A stretch of DNA of 64,000 bases from Nocardioides acrostichi. Its GTDB lineage: Bacteria > Actinomycetota > Actinomycetes > Propionibacteriales > Nocardioidaceae. The position numbers were made by a program, and so were the translations under genes. Below the pieces are notes generated by a model. That model did not search any database, was not told the DNA's origin, and was given only the letters and a program-made list of their open reading frames with translations. Shown here in pieces: positions 15,697 to 24,824 of the stretch (positions are counted from its first letter, which is position 1; each line of letters starts with the position of its first letter). The stretch is taken from positions 62,001-126,000 of the forward strand of contig NZ_JADIVZ010000009.1 of assembly GCF_015319165.1 (NCBI RefSeq), written 5' to 3'.

Positions 15697-18603
15697 GTGC
15701 CCTGGTCCCTCTCCCCGCCCCTGCGAGCTCGCCGCCCTCGAGAGGGCGCCCGGAGGTCGGCAACGGGTGTGGTGAGAGCACTGCGCGCCGCGGGCGTGGA
15801 GGTCTCCGACGAGGGGCTCTCCCGCGCGCTGTACACCAGCGACGCCGGCCTGCACCGGCTCGTGCCGACTGCGATCGCGTTCCCACGCGACGGCGCCGAG
15901 GTGGCGACGGTGGTCCGGTGCTGCCTGGACACCGCGACTCCGCTCACGCCACGCGGCGCAGGCACGTCGTGTGCCGGCAACGCACTGGGCACGGGTGTGG
16001 TCCAAGACCTCTCCCGTCACCTGACCCGGATCCTCTCCATCGACCCCGACGAGGCCACGGCGCGGGTGCAGCCCGGCGTGGTGCAGGCCCACCTCCAGGC
16101 GGCGGCCCGGCCGCACGGCCTGCGCTTCGGCCCGGATCCCTCGACCAGCGACCGCTGCACCATCGGCGGCATGATCGGCAACAACGCGTGCGGCCCGCGA
16201 GCCCTGGGCTACGGCCGCACGGCCGACAACGTCGTGGCGCTGACCGCGGTGCTGGGCACCGGCGAGACGGTGCGGGTCGGGCCCGGGCTCCCGGTCACCT
16301 CCCCCACGCTGCGCGCGCTCGAACGGCTGGTCGGCGACCACCTCGCCCTCATCCGCACCGAGTTCGGCCGCTTCAGTCGTCAGGTGTCCGGCTACTCCCT
16401 GGAGCACCTCCTCCCCGAGAACGACTTCGACGTCGCGTCCTTCCTCGCCGGCACCGAGGGCACGCTCGCCGTGACGGTCGAGGCGACCGTGCGACTCGTG
16501 GAGGACAAGCCCTTCACGACCATGGTCGCCCTCGGCTACCCCTCGATGCCGGAGGCCGCCGACGACGCGCCACTGCTCGCCGAGGTCGGCGCCACCGCCG
16601 CGGAGGGCCTGGACCGGCGCATGGTCGACGTCGTCGTGCGGCGCCAGGGGCCCGGGTCGGTGCCGGCCTTGCCCGACGGCGACGCCTGGATGCTGGTGGA
16701 ACTGGTCGACGACGACGAGCGGAGGCTCGCCGAGCGCGCGGCCGCGCTGCTGGAGCAGGCGCGTGCCGCCGACGGGTGGGTCGTGGAGGATCCGGTCGCG
16801 ACCGCGGCACTGTGGAAGATCCGCGCCGACGGTGCCGGACTCGCCGAGACCAGCCTCGAGCGGCCGGCCTACGGTGGCTGGGAGGACGCCGCCGTCCCGC
16901 CGGCGCGGCTGGGAGAGTACCTGCGCGCCTTCGAGGATCTGCTGGCGCGACACGATCTGCACGCCCTGCCCTACGGGCACTTCGGCGAGGGCTGCGTGCA
17001 CTGTCGCATCGACTTCCCGCTCGGCGTCCCGGGCGGTCGTGACGCGTACGCCGCCTTCGTCGAGGAGGCGGCTGCCCTCGTCGGGCGCTTCGGCGGCTCG
17101 ATGTCCGGCGAGCACGGCGACGGGCGTGCCCGCTCGGGGCTGCTGCGCCACATGTACTCACCCGAGGCCCTGGCCCTCATGGCCCGGGTCAAGGCTCTCC
17201 TCGACCCCGAGGGGATCCTCAATCCCGGCGTCATCGTGGACCCCGAGGCCGTCGGAAGCCACCTCCGGGTGGCCCAGGCCGCCGACTCACCGCTGGCGCG
17301 CACCGAGCTCGCCTTCGTCGAGGAGGTGCACCGCTGCTCCGGCGTCGGCAAGTGCCTGACCGACGGCCCCGGCGGCGGCACGGTGATGTGTCCCTCGTAC
17401 CAAGCCACCGGCGAGGAGAAGGACTCCACGCGAGGGCGCTCGCGGGTGCTCCAGGAGATGGTGAACGGCGAGCTGGTCTCGGGATGGGACAGCCCCGAGG
17501 TCTCCGAGGCCCTCGACCTGTGCCTCTCCTGCAAGGGGTGCGCACGAGACTGCCCCACGGGCGTCGACATGGCCTCCTACAAGTCGATCGTGCTCCACCG
17601 TCGCTACCGTGGTCGGCTCCGGCCACGCCAGCACTATTCGCTGGGCTGGCTGCCCGCCTGGTCGGCCCTGGTGTCCCGGCTGCGGCTCGGCCGCCTGGTC
17701 AACGCGGCGACCGGGGTCGAGCATCCGCTCCTCGCCCGGCTGATGCGGTGGTCGGCCGGCGTGGACGCCCGGAGATCGATCCCCCGACTGGCCCGCCGCT
17801 CGGCCCGGCGCAGTCTCGCGCACGTGAAGCGCGCGGAGGCCCAGCAGCGGGTCGCCGTGTGGGTCGACTCCTTCTCCGACGCCTTCGAGGACGGTCGTGC
17901 CGCACCCGTGGTGGAGCTGCTGGAGCGAGCCGGCTTCGGCGTCGAGGTCGTCGGCCGACGGGCCTGCTGCGGCCTGACCTACCTCAGCACCGGCCAACGC
18001 GGCCTCGCCCGCCGCTCGATGCTGGCGGCTCTCGACGTCCTCGAGCCCGTGGCCAGGCGGGGCGTACGGATCGTCGGGATCGAGCCCTCGTGCCTCGCGA
18101 CCTGGCGCAGCGACGCCGACGAACTCATCGGCGACGACCCACGGCTGGCACGCGTCCAGGGAGCGATGTGCACCCTCGCCGAGGTGCTCGGCGACGCCCC
18201 CGCCTGGACGCCCCCCGACCTCAGCGCCGTCACCGTGGTGGCGCAGCCGCACTGTCACCACGCCTCGGTGCTGGGCTGGTCGACCGACCTCGCCGTGCTG
18301 GCACGCACCGGTGCCACGGTCCGGACCGTGGGCGGCTGCTGCGGTCTCGCCGGCAACTTCGGCGTCGAGCGCGGGCACTACGAGACCTCCGTGGCCGTCG
18401 CGGAGACGCAGTTGCTGCCGGCCGTGCGCGCCGCTGGCGAGCAGACCGTCGTGCTGGCCGACGGCTTCTCCTGCCGCATCCAGCTGCGCGAGCTGGCCCG
18501 GCGCCCGGCCCTCACCCTGGCCGAGCTGTTGCTCGCTCAGCCGGCCGCGAGCACTCCGGTGCTCACGAGCACCAAGACGGCGCCCCCGAGCAACACCCGG
18601 TAG
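15697..18603 (+). CDS. fused FAD-linked oxidase / Fe-S reductase (GlcD-GlcF type)
   Basis: Large 968-residue 2-hydroxyacid dehydrogenase, probably acting on a D-hydroxyacid such as D-lactate or glycolate. The N-terminal half is a GlcD-type FAD domain (GAGTSCAGNALG, then CTIGGMIGNNACG, then GEHGDGRARSGLL). The middle holds two ferredoxin motifs, CSGVGKCLTDG...MCPS and CLSCKGCARDCPTG. The C-terminal half has two CCG domains (RRACCGLTYL and GGCCGLAGNFG) for electron transfer to quinone. GTG at 15697 has an AGGAGG site 6 nt upstream. The last 22 codons overlap the uppP 3' end antisense, and the tail looks like read-through sequence. Confidence 0.9.
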   Translation: MPWSLSPPLRARRPREGARRSATGVVRALRAAGVEVSDEGLSRALYTSDAGLHRLVPTAIAFPRDGAEVATVVRCCLDTATPLTPRGAGTSCAGNALGTGVVQDLSRHLTRILSIDPDEATARVQPGVVQAHLQAAARPHGLRFGPDPSTSDRCTIGGMIGNNACGPRALGYGRTADNVVALTAVLGTGETVRVGPGLPVTSPTLRALERLVGDHLALIRTEFGRFSRQVSGYSLEHLLPENDFDVASFLAGTEGTLAVTVEATVRLVEDKPFTTMVALGYPSMPEAADDAPLLAEVGATAAEGLDRRMVDVVVRRQGPGSVPALPDGDAWMLVELVDDDERRLAERAAALLEQARAADGWVVEDPVATAALWKIRADGAGLAETSLERPAYGGWEDAAVPPARLGEYLRAFEDLLARHDLHALPYGHFGEGCVHCRIDFPLGVPGGRDAYAAFVEEAAALVGRFGGSMSGEHGDGRARSGLLRHMYSPEALALMARVKALLDPEGILNPGVIVDPEAVGSHLRVAQAADSPLARTELAFVEEVHRCSGVGKCLTDGPGGGTVMCPSYQATGEEKDSTRGRSRVLQEMVNGELVSGWDSPEVSEALDLCLSCKGCARDCPTGVDMASYKSIVLHRRYRGRLRPRQHYSLGWLPAWSALVSRLRLGRLVNAATGVEHPLLARLMRWSAGVDARRSIPRLARRSARRSLAHVKRAEAQQRVAVWVDSFSDAFEDGRAAPVVELLERAGFGVEVVGRRACCGLTYLSTGQRGLARRSMLAALDVLEPVARRGVRIVGIEPSCLATWRSDADELIGDDPRLARVQGAMCTLAEVLGDAPAWTPPDLSAVTVVAQPHCHHASVLGWSTDLAVLARTGATVRTVGGCCGLAGNFGVERGHYETSVAVAETQLLPAVRAAGEQTVVLADGFSCRIQLRELARRPALTLAELLLAQPAASTPVLTSTKTAPPSNTR

Positions 18604-19364
18604 ACGACGAACGGGGTGTAGGTGCGCGTGGTGACCCAGCGCAGCAGCCAGGCGATGACGGCGTACCCGACCACGAACGAGACGACCGTGGCGAGGATCG
18701 TCGGACCCCAGCCGTACGTGTTCTCGCCGCGCGGGATCTCCTTGAGCTCGAAGAGCCCGGCACCCACGACGGCCGGGATCGCGAGCAGGAACGCGTACCG
18801 GGTAGCGGCCTCGCGCTCGTAGCCCAAGAACCGACCCATCGACAGCGTGGCGCCCGAGCGCGACACCCCCGGCACGAGCGCTGCGGCCTGTGCGAGCCCC
18901 ATGAGGACGGCGTCGCGGAACGTGAGGCTCCTGGTCGTCTTGCCGGTGCTGCCCACGCGATCGGCCAAGCCGAGCACGAGGCCCAGCACGACCAGGGTGG
19001 TCCCGATGATCCACAACGAGCGGAAGTCCTGCTCGATGACGTCCTTGAGCGCGATGCCGAGCAGCACGATCGGCAGCGAGCCGACGATGATGAACCACCC
19101 GAGGCGCGCGTCGATGTGTCCGCGGTACTCGGCCTGCACCAGGGAGCGGAGCCAGGTGCTGGCGATGCGCCAGATGTCGTGGCGGAAGTAGAGCAGCACC
19201 GCGAGCTCGGTGCCGATCTGGATCACCGCCGTGAAGGCCGCCCCGGGATCGCCCCAGCCGAACAACTCGGGGTAGATGCGCAGGTGCGCGCTGCTGGAGA
19301 TCGGCAGGAACTCGGTGAGTCCCTGGAGGGTGCCCAGCACGACGGCCTTGAGGAAGTCGACCAC
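18537..19364 (-). CDS. uppP: undecaprenyl-diphosphatase UppP (BacA)
   Basis: Inner-membrane enzyme that recycles undecaprenyl diphosphate for cell-wall synthesis and gives bacitracin tolerance when raised. The 275-residue protein is hydrophobic throughout. The catalytic signatures are LQGLTEFLPISSSAHL (residues 11-26) and PGVSRSGATLSMG (about 165). The GTG at 19364 puts the first helix directly at the N-terminus. Its 3' end overlaps the convergent dehydrogenase gene by 67 bp. Confidence 0.95.
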   Translation of the reverse strand: MVDFLKAVVLGTLQGLTEFLPISSSAHLRIYPELFGWGDPGAAFTAVIQIGTELAVLLYFRHDIWRIASTWLRSLVQAEYRGHIDARLGWFIIVGSLPIVLLGIALKDVIEQDFRSLWIIGTTLVVLGLVLGLADRVGSTGKTTRSLTFRDAVLMGLAQAAALVPGVSRSGATLSMGRFLGYEREAATRYAFLLAIPAVVGAGLFELKEIPRGENTYGWGPTILATVVSFVVGYAVIAWLLRWVTTRTYTPFVVYRVLLGGAVLVLVSTGVLAAG

Positions 19365-19424
19365 GACCCGAACCCTAGGCAACCCGCACCGGCGAGCCGG
19401 GACCGGCTCACCGCCGGCGTCCAC

Positions 19425-19430
19425 TAAGTT
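19425..19430 (+). promoter_or_regulatory. -10 box of the aldo/keto reductase gene
   Basis: TAAGTT ends 8 nt before the ATG at 19439. CAGGAG lies in the same gap, so the mRNA may be leaderless or have a very short leader. Confidence 0.35.
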
Positions 19431-19438
19431 CAGGAGCC

Positions 19439-20389
19439 ATGCAGCAGCGATCCCTCGGCGGCACCGGCCTGCGGGTCTCCCGCCTCGGCCTGGGCACGAT
19501 GACGTGGGGCCGCGACACCGACGAGCACGAGGCCCGCGACCAGCTCACGGCCTTCGTCGACGCGGGCGGCACCCTGCTGGACACGGCCGCGGCCTACGCC
19601 GAAGGGCGCTCCGAGGAGTTGGTCGGCCGGCTGCTCGGCGACGTCGTGGCCCGCCAGGAGGTCGTGGTGGCCACCAAGGCGGGTCTGGGCCCGCGGGCGG
19701 GCCGGATGCACGTCGACACCTCGCGGGGTGCCATGCTGCGCACCCTCGACGCCTCGCTGAAGCGCCTCGGCGTCGACGACGTCGACCTGTGGCAGGTGCA
19801 CACCTCCGACCCCTCGACCCCGGTCGAGGAGACGCTCTCGGCACTCGAGATCGCCGTCACGAGCGGTCGGGCCGCGCACATCGGCATCTCGAACTACACC
19901 GGCTGGCAGACCGCGCAGGCCGCCACCTGGCAGCGCGCGCTACCCGGCCGGGTGCCGCTTGCCTCCACCCAGGTCGAGTACTCCCTGGTCAACCGCAGCA
20001 TCGAGCACGAGACCCTGCCCGCCGCCGAGGCCATGGATCTCGGCGTGCTGGCCTGGTCACCGCTCGGGCGCGGCGTGCTCACCGGCAAGTACCGCACCGG
20101 CACGCCGTCGGACTCCCGGGCCGCCGACAGCCAGTTCGCGCGCTTCCTGGCGCCCTACCTCGACGACGACCGCGTCGTCGCCGTAGTCGAGGCCGTGGCG
20201 CGCGCCGCCGACGGGCTGGGGCTCACACCCGCGCAGGTGGCGCTGACCTGGGTCCGTGACCGTCCCGGCGTCACAGCACCTATCGTGGGCGCACGCACCG
20301 CGGCCCAGTTGGAGGCGGCTCTCAGTGTCGAGGGCCTCAACCTCCCCCGCGAGATCGTCGAGGCGCTGGACGACGTCAGCGCCGACTGA
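19439..20389 (+). CDS. aldo/keto reductase
   Basis: NADPH-dependent (beta/alpha)8-barrel oxidoreductase of 316 residues. The tetrad is visible: D in LLDTAAAYAEG with its tyrosine, K in VVVATKAGLG and H in LWQVHTSDP. The C-terminal NADP site is APIVGARTAAQLE. Such proteins reduce aldehydes and ketones, and the substrate cannot be read from sequence. It is followed 25 bp later by the DUF5703 gene, probably in one transcript. Confidence 0.9.
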   Translation: MQQRSLGGTGLRVSRLGLGTMTWGRDTDEHEARDQLTAFVDAGGTLLDTAAAYAEGRSEELVGRLLGDVVARQEVVVATKAGLGPRAGRMHVDTSRGAMLRTLDASLKRLGVDDVDLWQVHTSDPSTPVEETLSALEIAVTSGRAAHIGISNYTGWQTAQAATWQRALPGRVPLASTQVEYSLVNRSIEHETLPAAEAMDLGVLAWSPLGRGVLTGKYRTGTPSDSRAADSQFARFLAPYLDDDRVVAVVEAVARAADGLGLTPAQVALTWVRDRPGVTAPIVGARTAAQLEAALSVEGLNLPREIVEALDDVSAD

Positions 20390-20414
20390 CAGCCTCCGAC
20401 CAGCAGGAGAGACG

Positions 20415-20633
20415 ATGAGCCGAACGGATCGCCGTCCACCCGGCCGCGGCGTGGAGTGGGAGTTCGACAAGGTCTCGTTCTCGCGCGAGTTCTCCCGCAA
20501 CGTGGTGACCAAACTGCTCGTCGACCGGGCCGAGCACGGCGGCTGGGAGCTCGACCGGGTGCGCATCACCGCCGACGGAACCCGCCGGGTCGTCCTGCGC
20601 CGCAAGATCATCCGCGCCGTCCGCACCGCCTGA
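20415..20633 (+). CDS. DUF5703 family protein
   Basis: Short basic protein of 72 residues. The pattern EWEFDKVSF, then HGGWELDRVRI, then RRVVLRRKII fits DUF5703, a family of small actinobacterial proteins with a WEL core and an arginine-rich end. Function is unknown. The ATG at 20415 has an AGGAGAG site right upstream. The basic C-terminus might bind nucleic acid, but that is only a guess. Confidence 0.8.
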   Translation: MSRTDRRPPGRGVEWEFDKVSFSREFSRNVVTKLLVDRAEHGGWELDRVRITADGTRRVVLRRKIIRAVRTA

Positions 20634-20660
20634 AGGTGTCCCGCATCCGGGGTCTTCACG

Positions 20661-20666
20661 TACTCT
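20661..20666 (+). promoter_or_regulatory. -10 box of the transglycosylase-like lipoprotein gene
   Basis: TACTCT ends 7 nt before the GTG at 20674, with no Shine-Dalgarno; a leaderless start is likely. Confidence 0.5.
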
Positions 20667-20673
20667 CCCGCGC

Positions 20674-21282
20674 GTGGGGAGGACCGTCGCGCTGCTAACC
20701 GTCGCGCTGCTGACCGCCGGGTGCGGCACGGCCGAGCAGACGGCGTCCGACGCGCCCTCCAGCCCGGTGAGCACGTCGGCCCCGACGCCGACCCGGACCC
20801 CGTCGTCCACTCCGGCGAAGAAGCCGGTCACCCAGAAGACGAAGCCCCCGGTCGAGCGCACCGGCGCCGCCGCCCGCGTGCCCCGCCGCGTGATCATGGA
20901 GCAACTGCGCGACCGCGCCGAGCGCATCGCGGCGACCCTGCCGAGTGCGTCCCCCGAGGTACTGCCCACCGACATCGACCCCGACTCCAACCGCGGGCTG
21001 GGCTACCACCTGATGCTCCAGTTCGGGTTCGCGCCCGACCAGTGGCCCTCCCTCGACGCGCTGTGGCAGCGTGAGTCGGGGTGGAACCAGCTCGCGGAGA
21101 ACGCCTCCTCCGGTGCCTACGGCATCCCGCAATCGCTGCCGGGCTCGAAGATGGCCGTCATCGCTCCCGACTGGCGCACCAACCCGGAGACCCAGATCAC
21201 CTGGGGGCTGGCCTACATCGCCGCCCGATACGGCAACCCCGACGGCGCCTGGGCGCACTCCCAGCGCGTCGGCTGGTACTGA
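20674..21282 (+). CDS. lipoprotein with lytic-transglycosylase-like domain
   Basis: Predicted exported 202-residue protein. The signal sequence ends in the lipobox LTAGC (cysteine about residue 17), followed by a Ser/Thr/Pro/Lys linker. The C-terminal domain has ALWQRESGWNQLAENASSGA and AYGIPQSLPG, then GLAYIAARYGNP. In SLT-fold enzymes the E of RESGW is the catalytic glutamate that cleaves peptidoglycan. The domain resembles those of actinobacterial cell-wall hydrolases. A 12-bp repeat array begins immediately after the stop codon. Confidence 0.85.
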   Translation: MGRTVALLTVALLTAGCGTAEQTASDAPSSPVSTSAPTPTRTPSSTPAKKPVTQKTKPPVERTGAAARVPRRVIMEQLRDRAERIAATLPSASPEVLPTDIDPDSNRGLGYHLMLQFGFAPDQWPSLDALWQRESGWNQLAENASSGAYGIPQSLPGSKMAVIAPDWRTNPETQITWGLAYIAARYGNPDGAWAHSQRVGWY

Positions 21283-21330
21283 GCCCGACTCTCAGCCCGA
21301 CTCCCAGCTCGACTCCGAGCCCGACTCTGA
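21283..21330. repeat. 12-bp tandem repeat, 4 copies
   Basis: Units GCCCGACTCTCA, GCCCGACTCCCA, GCTCGACTCCGA and GCCCGACTCTGA follow one another without gaps. The array starts on the first base after the TGA of the lipoprotein gene. The rest of the gap to 21413 holds no feature I can support. Confidence 0.85.
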
Positions 21331-21413
21331 GCGCAGATCGGCTCCCCTGACGCCCGCCGGTCGGCCCGGGCGAGGAGTCCGCTTCGTAAGACACGGCGTC
21401 GTTCGCGACCCCA

Positions 21414-21441
21414 TTGTCTAGTGTCTTGGTCGACTTACTGT
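21414..21441 (+). promoter_or_regulatory. promoter of the flavin monooxygenase / AmiS operon
   Basis: TTGTCT (21414-21419) and TACTGT (21436-21441) are spaced by 16 bp and sit 39 bp before the ATG at 21480. The local AT content is clearly higher than around it. This looks like a conventional sigma-70-type promoter with a leader of about 30 nt. Confidence 0.5.
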
Positions 21442-21479
21442 ACAAAAGTGGTTGCCACCATTCGTCGAGAGGAATCCCC

Positions 21480-22736
21480 ATGACCACCTTGTCCGAGACC
21501 ACCTCGTCCGAGACCACCTCGTCCCAGGCCGTCGCGACGACCACGCCCGTGTTCCCGCGCTCCCCCGAACTCGCCGCGCTGCTCGACCGCCTCCGCGAGG
21601 GTGCGTCACGTCGCGAGCAGGACCGCGAGGCTCCCTTCGAGGCCATCGAGTGGGTCAAGAGGGCCGGGCTGGGGCGCCTGCGCGTCCCCGTCGCCGAGGG
21701 TGGGGCGGGCGCGACGATCCCCGAGCTGTTCTCCACGCTCATCGAGCTGGCCCAGGCCGACTCCAACGTCGCGCACATCCTGCGCACCCACTTCTGGTTC
21801 GTCGAGCAGCAGCTCATCGCCACCGACCCCTCGGCCCGCGCGCGGGGCCTGGCGATCGTGGCCGCCGACGAGCTGGTCGGCAACGGGTTCAGCGAGCAGA
21901 CCGCCACCCCGGTCGGACTGCACTTCGAGACCGCGCTGACGCCCGACCCGGAGGGCGGCTACCGCCTCAACGGCAAGAAGTTCTACTCCACCGGCACCCT
22001 CTACTCCGACCACACCCAGATCTGGGCCGCCGCGCCCGGCGGACGCATCGCCGGCGCCGTGATCCCGATCAACCGCCGCGGCGTCACCGTCGAGGACGAC
22101 TGGGACGGCTTCGGCCAGCGGCTGACGGGCACCGGCACCACGCGTCTCGACGACGTGCACGTGGCCGAGCACGAGGTCTTCGACCTCGGCGACCCCGACC
22201 ACCAGGACGCGCCGTCGTACTTCGGCGCCTTCCTCCAGCTCTTCCTCCAGGCCGTGACCGCCGGCGTGCTGCGCAGCGTGGCCGACGACGCCGTACGCCT
22301 GGTCCGCAGTCGCAAGCGCAGCTTCAGCCACGCCCGCGACCCCCAGGTGCCCGCGCAGGATGCCCAGGTGCTGCAGGTGGTGGGACAGATCTCCGCCGAC
22401 GCCTTCGCCGCCGAGGCCATCGTCCTGGCCGCGGCGCAGCGCATCCAGGAGGCCTTCGACTCCGTCGTCGACGGCGTGCCGGACGCCGCCGCCTGCGACG
22501 CCGCCCAGCTCGCCGCCGCCCAGGCCAAGGTCGCCATCGACGGCTTCTCCTATGCCACCGCTGCCCGTCTCTTCGACGTCGGCGGCGCCTCGGCCACGCA
22601 GTCGGTGCACAACCTGGACCGTCACTGGCGCAACGTGCGCACCATCTCCACCCACAACCCGACCTTCCTCAAGGCCTCGGCCGTCGGCGACCACGAGGTC
22701 AACGGCACCGCCTTCCCGGCCAACGCCTACTTCTGA
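21480..22736 (+). CDS. acyl-CoA-dehydrogenase-fold flavin monooxygenase (SfnB/DszC-like)
   Basis: Flavoprotein of 418 residues with the three-domain acyl-CoA dehydrogenase fold. It has an N-terminal helical part, a middle beta domain (GYRLNGKKFYSTGTLYSDHT) and a C-terminal helical domain (FDVGGASATQSVHNLDRHWRN). The HWRN end and missing catalytic glutamate motif fit the DszC/SfnB group, which oxygenate sulfur or nitrogen compounds with reduced flavin, not acyl-CoA dehydrogenases. GAGAGGA precedes the ATG. The N-terminus has a SETTS repeat. First gene of a four-gene operon. Confidence 0.85.
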   Translation: MTTLSETTSSETTSSQAVATTTPVFPRSPELAALLDRLREGASRREQDREAPFEAIEWVKRAGLGRLRVPVAEGGAGATIPELFSTLIELAQADSNVAHILRTHFWFVEQQLIATDPSARARGLAIVAADELVGNGFSEQTATPVGLHFETALTPDPEGGYRLNGKKFYSTGTLYSDHTQIWAAAPGGRIAGAVIPINRRGVTVEDDWDGFGQRLTGTGTTRLDDVHVAEHEVFDLGDPDHQDAPSYFGAFLQLFLQAVTAGVLRSVADDAVRLVRSRKRSFSHARDPQVPAQDAQVLQVVGQISADAFAAEAIVLAAAQRIQEAFDSVVDGVPDAAACDAAQLAAAQAKVAIDGFSYATAARLFDVGGASATQSVHNLDRHWRNVRTISTHNPTFLKASAVGDHEVNGTAFPANAYF

Positions 22737-22774
22737 TCCCGCCTCGAGCCCTTCTCCCTCGCAAAGGAACCGCC

Positions 22775-23398
22775 ATGTCATCGGTCGGAGTTCTCTTCGT
22801 CGGCGCCGCCCTGCTCGTCAACGGGCTGCTGCTGCTGGGTCACGTCGACCCCCGCAGCGCCGGGGTCTTCAACCTCTTCGTCGGCGGTCTGCAGACCGCC
22901 ATCCCCGCCTACCTCCTGGCCACCGCCCAGACCCCGGACGAGATCCTCGGGGCCGCCGGGATCTTCCTGTTCGGCTTCACCTACCTCTACGTCGGCATCG
23001 GCAACCTCGCCGGTGTCCCCGGCACCGGCCTGGGCTGGTACTCGGCGTGGGTCGCACTGTTGGCGGTCGGCTTCGCCGTGGTCAACGTAGTGCGCTTCGA
23101 CGACCCCTCCACGGCCCTGCTGTGGGCGCAGTGGTCGGTGTTGTGGACCATGTTCTTCGTCGTCCTCGGCCTGGGCCGCGAGCGGTGGACCGAGGTGACC
23201 GGCTGGCTGACCCTCGTCTTGTCGTTCACCACGTGCACCGTGCCGGGCTTCGTGATGCTGCTCGGCCTCTGGGGCGACGTCTCGCCCCTGGTCGTGCTCG
23301 GCTCGATCGTGGCCACCGCCGCCCTGCTCGTCGTCCCACTGCGCCGGATCCCGCGGCCCGCCCTGGTGGGCGAGCCCGTCGCGGTCCCGGCCGCCTGA
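22775..23398 (+). CDS. AmiS/UreI family amide/urea channel
   Basis: Membrane protein of 207 residues with about six helices. VGVLFVGAALLVNGLLLLG followed by NLFVGGLQTAIPAYLL and GFTYLYVGIGNL are characteristic of AmiS/UreI, channels for short amides or urea. An AAGGA site precedes the ATG at 22775. It lies 38 bp after the flavoprotein gene and 20 bp before the monooxygenase gene, so the channel very likely brings in the substrate, or exports the amide product, of the two flavin enzymes. Confidence 0.88.
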   Translation: MSSVGVLFVGAALLVNGLLLLGHVDPRSAGVFNLFVGGLQTAIPAYLLATAQTPDEILGAAGIFLFGFTYLYVGIGNLAGVPGTGLGWYSAWVALLAVGFAVVNVVRFDDPSTALLWAQWSVLWTMFFVVLGLGRERWTEVTGWLTLVLSFTTCTVPGFVMLLGLWGDVSPLVVLGSIVATAALLVVPLRRIPRPALVGEPVAVPAA

Positions 23399-23418
23399 CC
23401 CCCCGCTCGGAGAGCACC

Positions 23419-24762
23419 ATGCCTCGACAGATCCACCTCGGTGGTTTCCAGATCGCCTCGCACGTGACCCACTCCCACGCCGCGTGGCGCCACCCCGGCT
23501 CCTCGCCGGCGTTCTTGGAACCGGACTACTACCACCGCATCGGGCGCACGCTCGAGCGCGGCACGTTCGACTTCGTCTTCTTCGCCGACCTGCTCGCCGT
23601 GCCGACCAACTACGGCGGCGACGAGACCGAGGCGCTACGCCGCGGCACCCAGGCCAGCGCCACGCTCGACCCCTCGCTGGTGGCCAGCAGCATCGCCGCC
23701 GTCACGCGCCACCTCGGCGTCGCCGTCACCAAGTCCACGACGTACTTCCACCCCTTCGAGGTGGCGCGCCTGTTCGCTTCCCTGGACCACCTCAGCGGCG
23801 GGCGGGCGGGCTGGAACATCGTCACCTCGCTCAGCAGCGCCGAGGCGCGCAACTTCGGGCTCGAGTCGGCGCTCGACCACGACCTGCGCTACGACCGCGC
23901 ACAGGAGTTCCTCGAGGCCGCGGCGGCGCTGTGGGACAGCTGGGAGGAGGGCGCCCTGGTGCAGGACAAGGCCACCGGGGTCTTCGCCGACCCGACGAAG
24001 GTGCACCGGGTCGACCACGACGGGCTGTTCTACAAGACCCGCGGCCCCCTCACGACACCTCGCTCGCCGCAAGGGCGCCCCGTCCTGATCCAGGCCGGCT
24101 CCTCGGCCAAGGGCAAGGACTTCGCCGCCCGCTGGGCCGACGCCATCTTCGAGATCGACCCGACCCCCGAGGGTCGACGCGCCTACTACGACGACGTCAA
24201 AGCCCGCGCCGACGACGCCGGCCGCGACCCCGACAGCCTCAAGATCCTCCCGTCCTTCATCCCCTTCGTGGCCGAGACCGCCTCGATCGCGCGCGAGAAG
24301 CAGGCGTTCCACAACGAACTGGCCGACCCGATCTCGGGACTCATGACGCTCTCGGTGCACACCGACCACGACTTCTCCACCTACGACCTCGACGCACCGG
24401 TCCAGCGCGTCGAGGTGGCGGGCACCCAGGGACTCTTCAACGTGGCCCGTCGTCTCAGCGAACGCGACGAGCTGACCCTGCGCGACATCGGCCGGCTCTA
24501 CGCGCAGGGGGTGCTGCTCCCCCAGCTCGTGGGCACCGCGGTCGACGTCGCCGACCAGATCGAGGAGATGGTCGACGGCGGCGAGGCCGACGGGTTCATC
24601 CTCTCCGCCGCCCAGAGTCCCGGCACCTTCGACGACTTCGTCGACCAGGTCGTGCCCGAGCTACGCCGGCGTGGCCTCTTCCGCGAGGCCTACACCGGGT
24701 CGACGCTGCGCGAGCACCTCGGTCTCACCGGCTCGCCGTCGCGCTCCCGTGTGAGCGTGTGA
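23419..24762 (+). CDS. LLM-class flavin-dependent monooxygenase, NtaA/SnaA/DszA type
   Basis: FMNH2-dependent oxygenase of 447 residues with a TIM-barrel fold. The N-terminus MPRQIHLGGFQ, then HAAWRHP, then LERGTFDFVFFADLLA is typical of the NtaA/SnaA/SoxA/DszA branch. GRAGWNIVTSLSSAEARNFG and VLIQAGSSAKGKDFAARWAD are further signatures. These enzymes cleave C-N or C-S bonds (nitrilotriacetate, EDTA, sulfones). No flavin reductase is encoded nearby, so reduced FMN must come from elsewhere. Confidence 0.92.
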   Translation: MPRQIHLGGFQIASHVTHSHAAWRHPGSSPAFLEPDYYHRIGRTLERGTFDFVFFADLLAVPTNYGGDETEALRRGTQASATLDPSLVASSIAAVTRHLGVAVTKSTTYFHPFEVARLFASLDHLSGGRAGWNIVTSLSSAEARNFGLESALDHDLRYDRAQEFLEAAAALWDSWEEGALVQDKATGVFADPTKVHRVDHDGLFYKTRGPLTTPRSPQGRPVLIQAGSSAKGKDFAARWADAIFEIDPTPEGRRAYYDDVKARADDAGRDPDSLKILPSFIPFVAETASIAREKQAFHNELADPISGLMTLSVHTDHDFSTYDLDAPVQRVEVAGTQGLFNVARRLSERDELTLRDIGRLYAQGVLLPQLVGTAVDVADQIEEMVDGGEADGFILSAAQSPGTFDDFVDQVVPELRRRGLFREAYTGSTLREHLGLTGSPSRSRVSV

Positions 24763-24824
24763 GCCCTCTCCCGCCACCGACCCCACCATCCCCACTCATG
24801 ACTCCCACCAGGAAGGCCATCACC

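Noticed and set aside
23419..24762. The LLM protein as a luciferase or F420-dependent reductase
   Set aside because: The N-terminal MPRQIHLGGF and the GSSAKGKDFAARWAD segment place it in the FMN-dependent NtaA/DszA branch.
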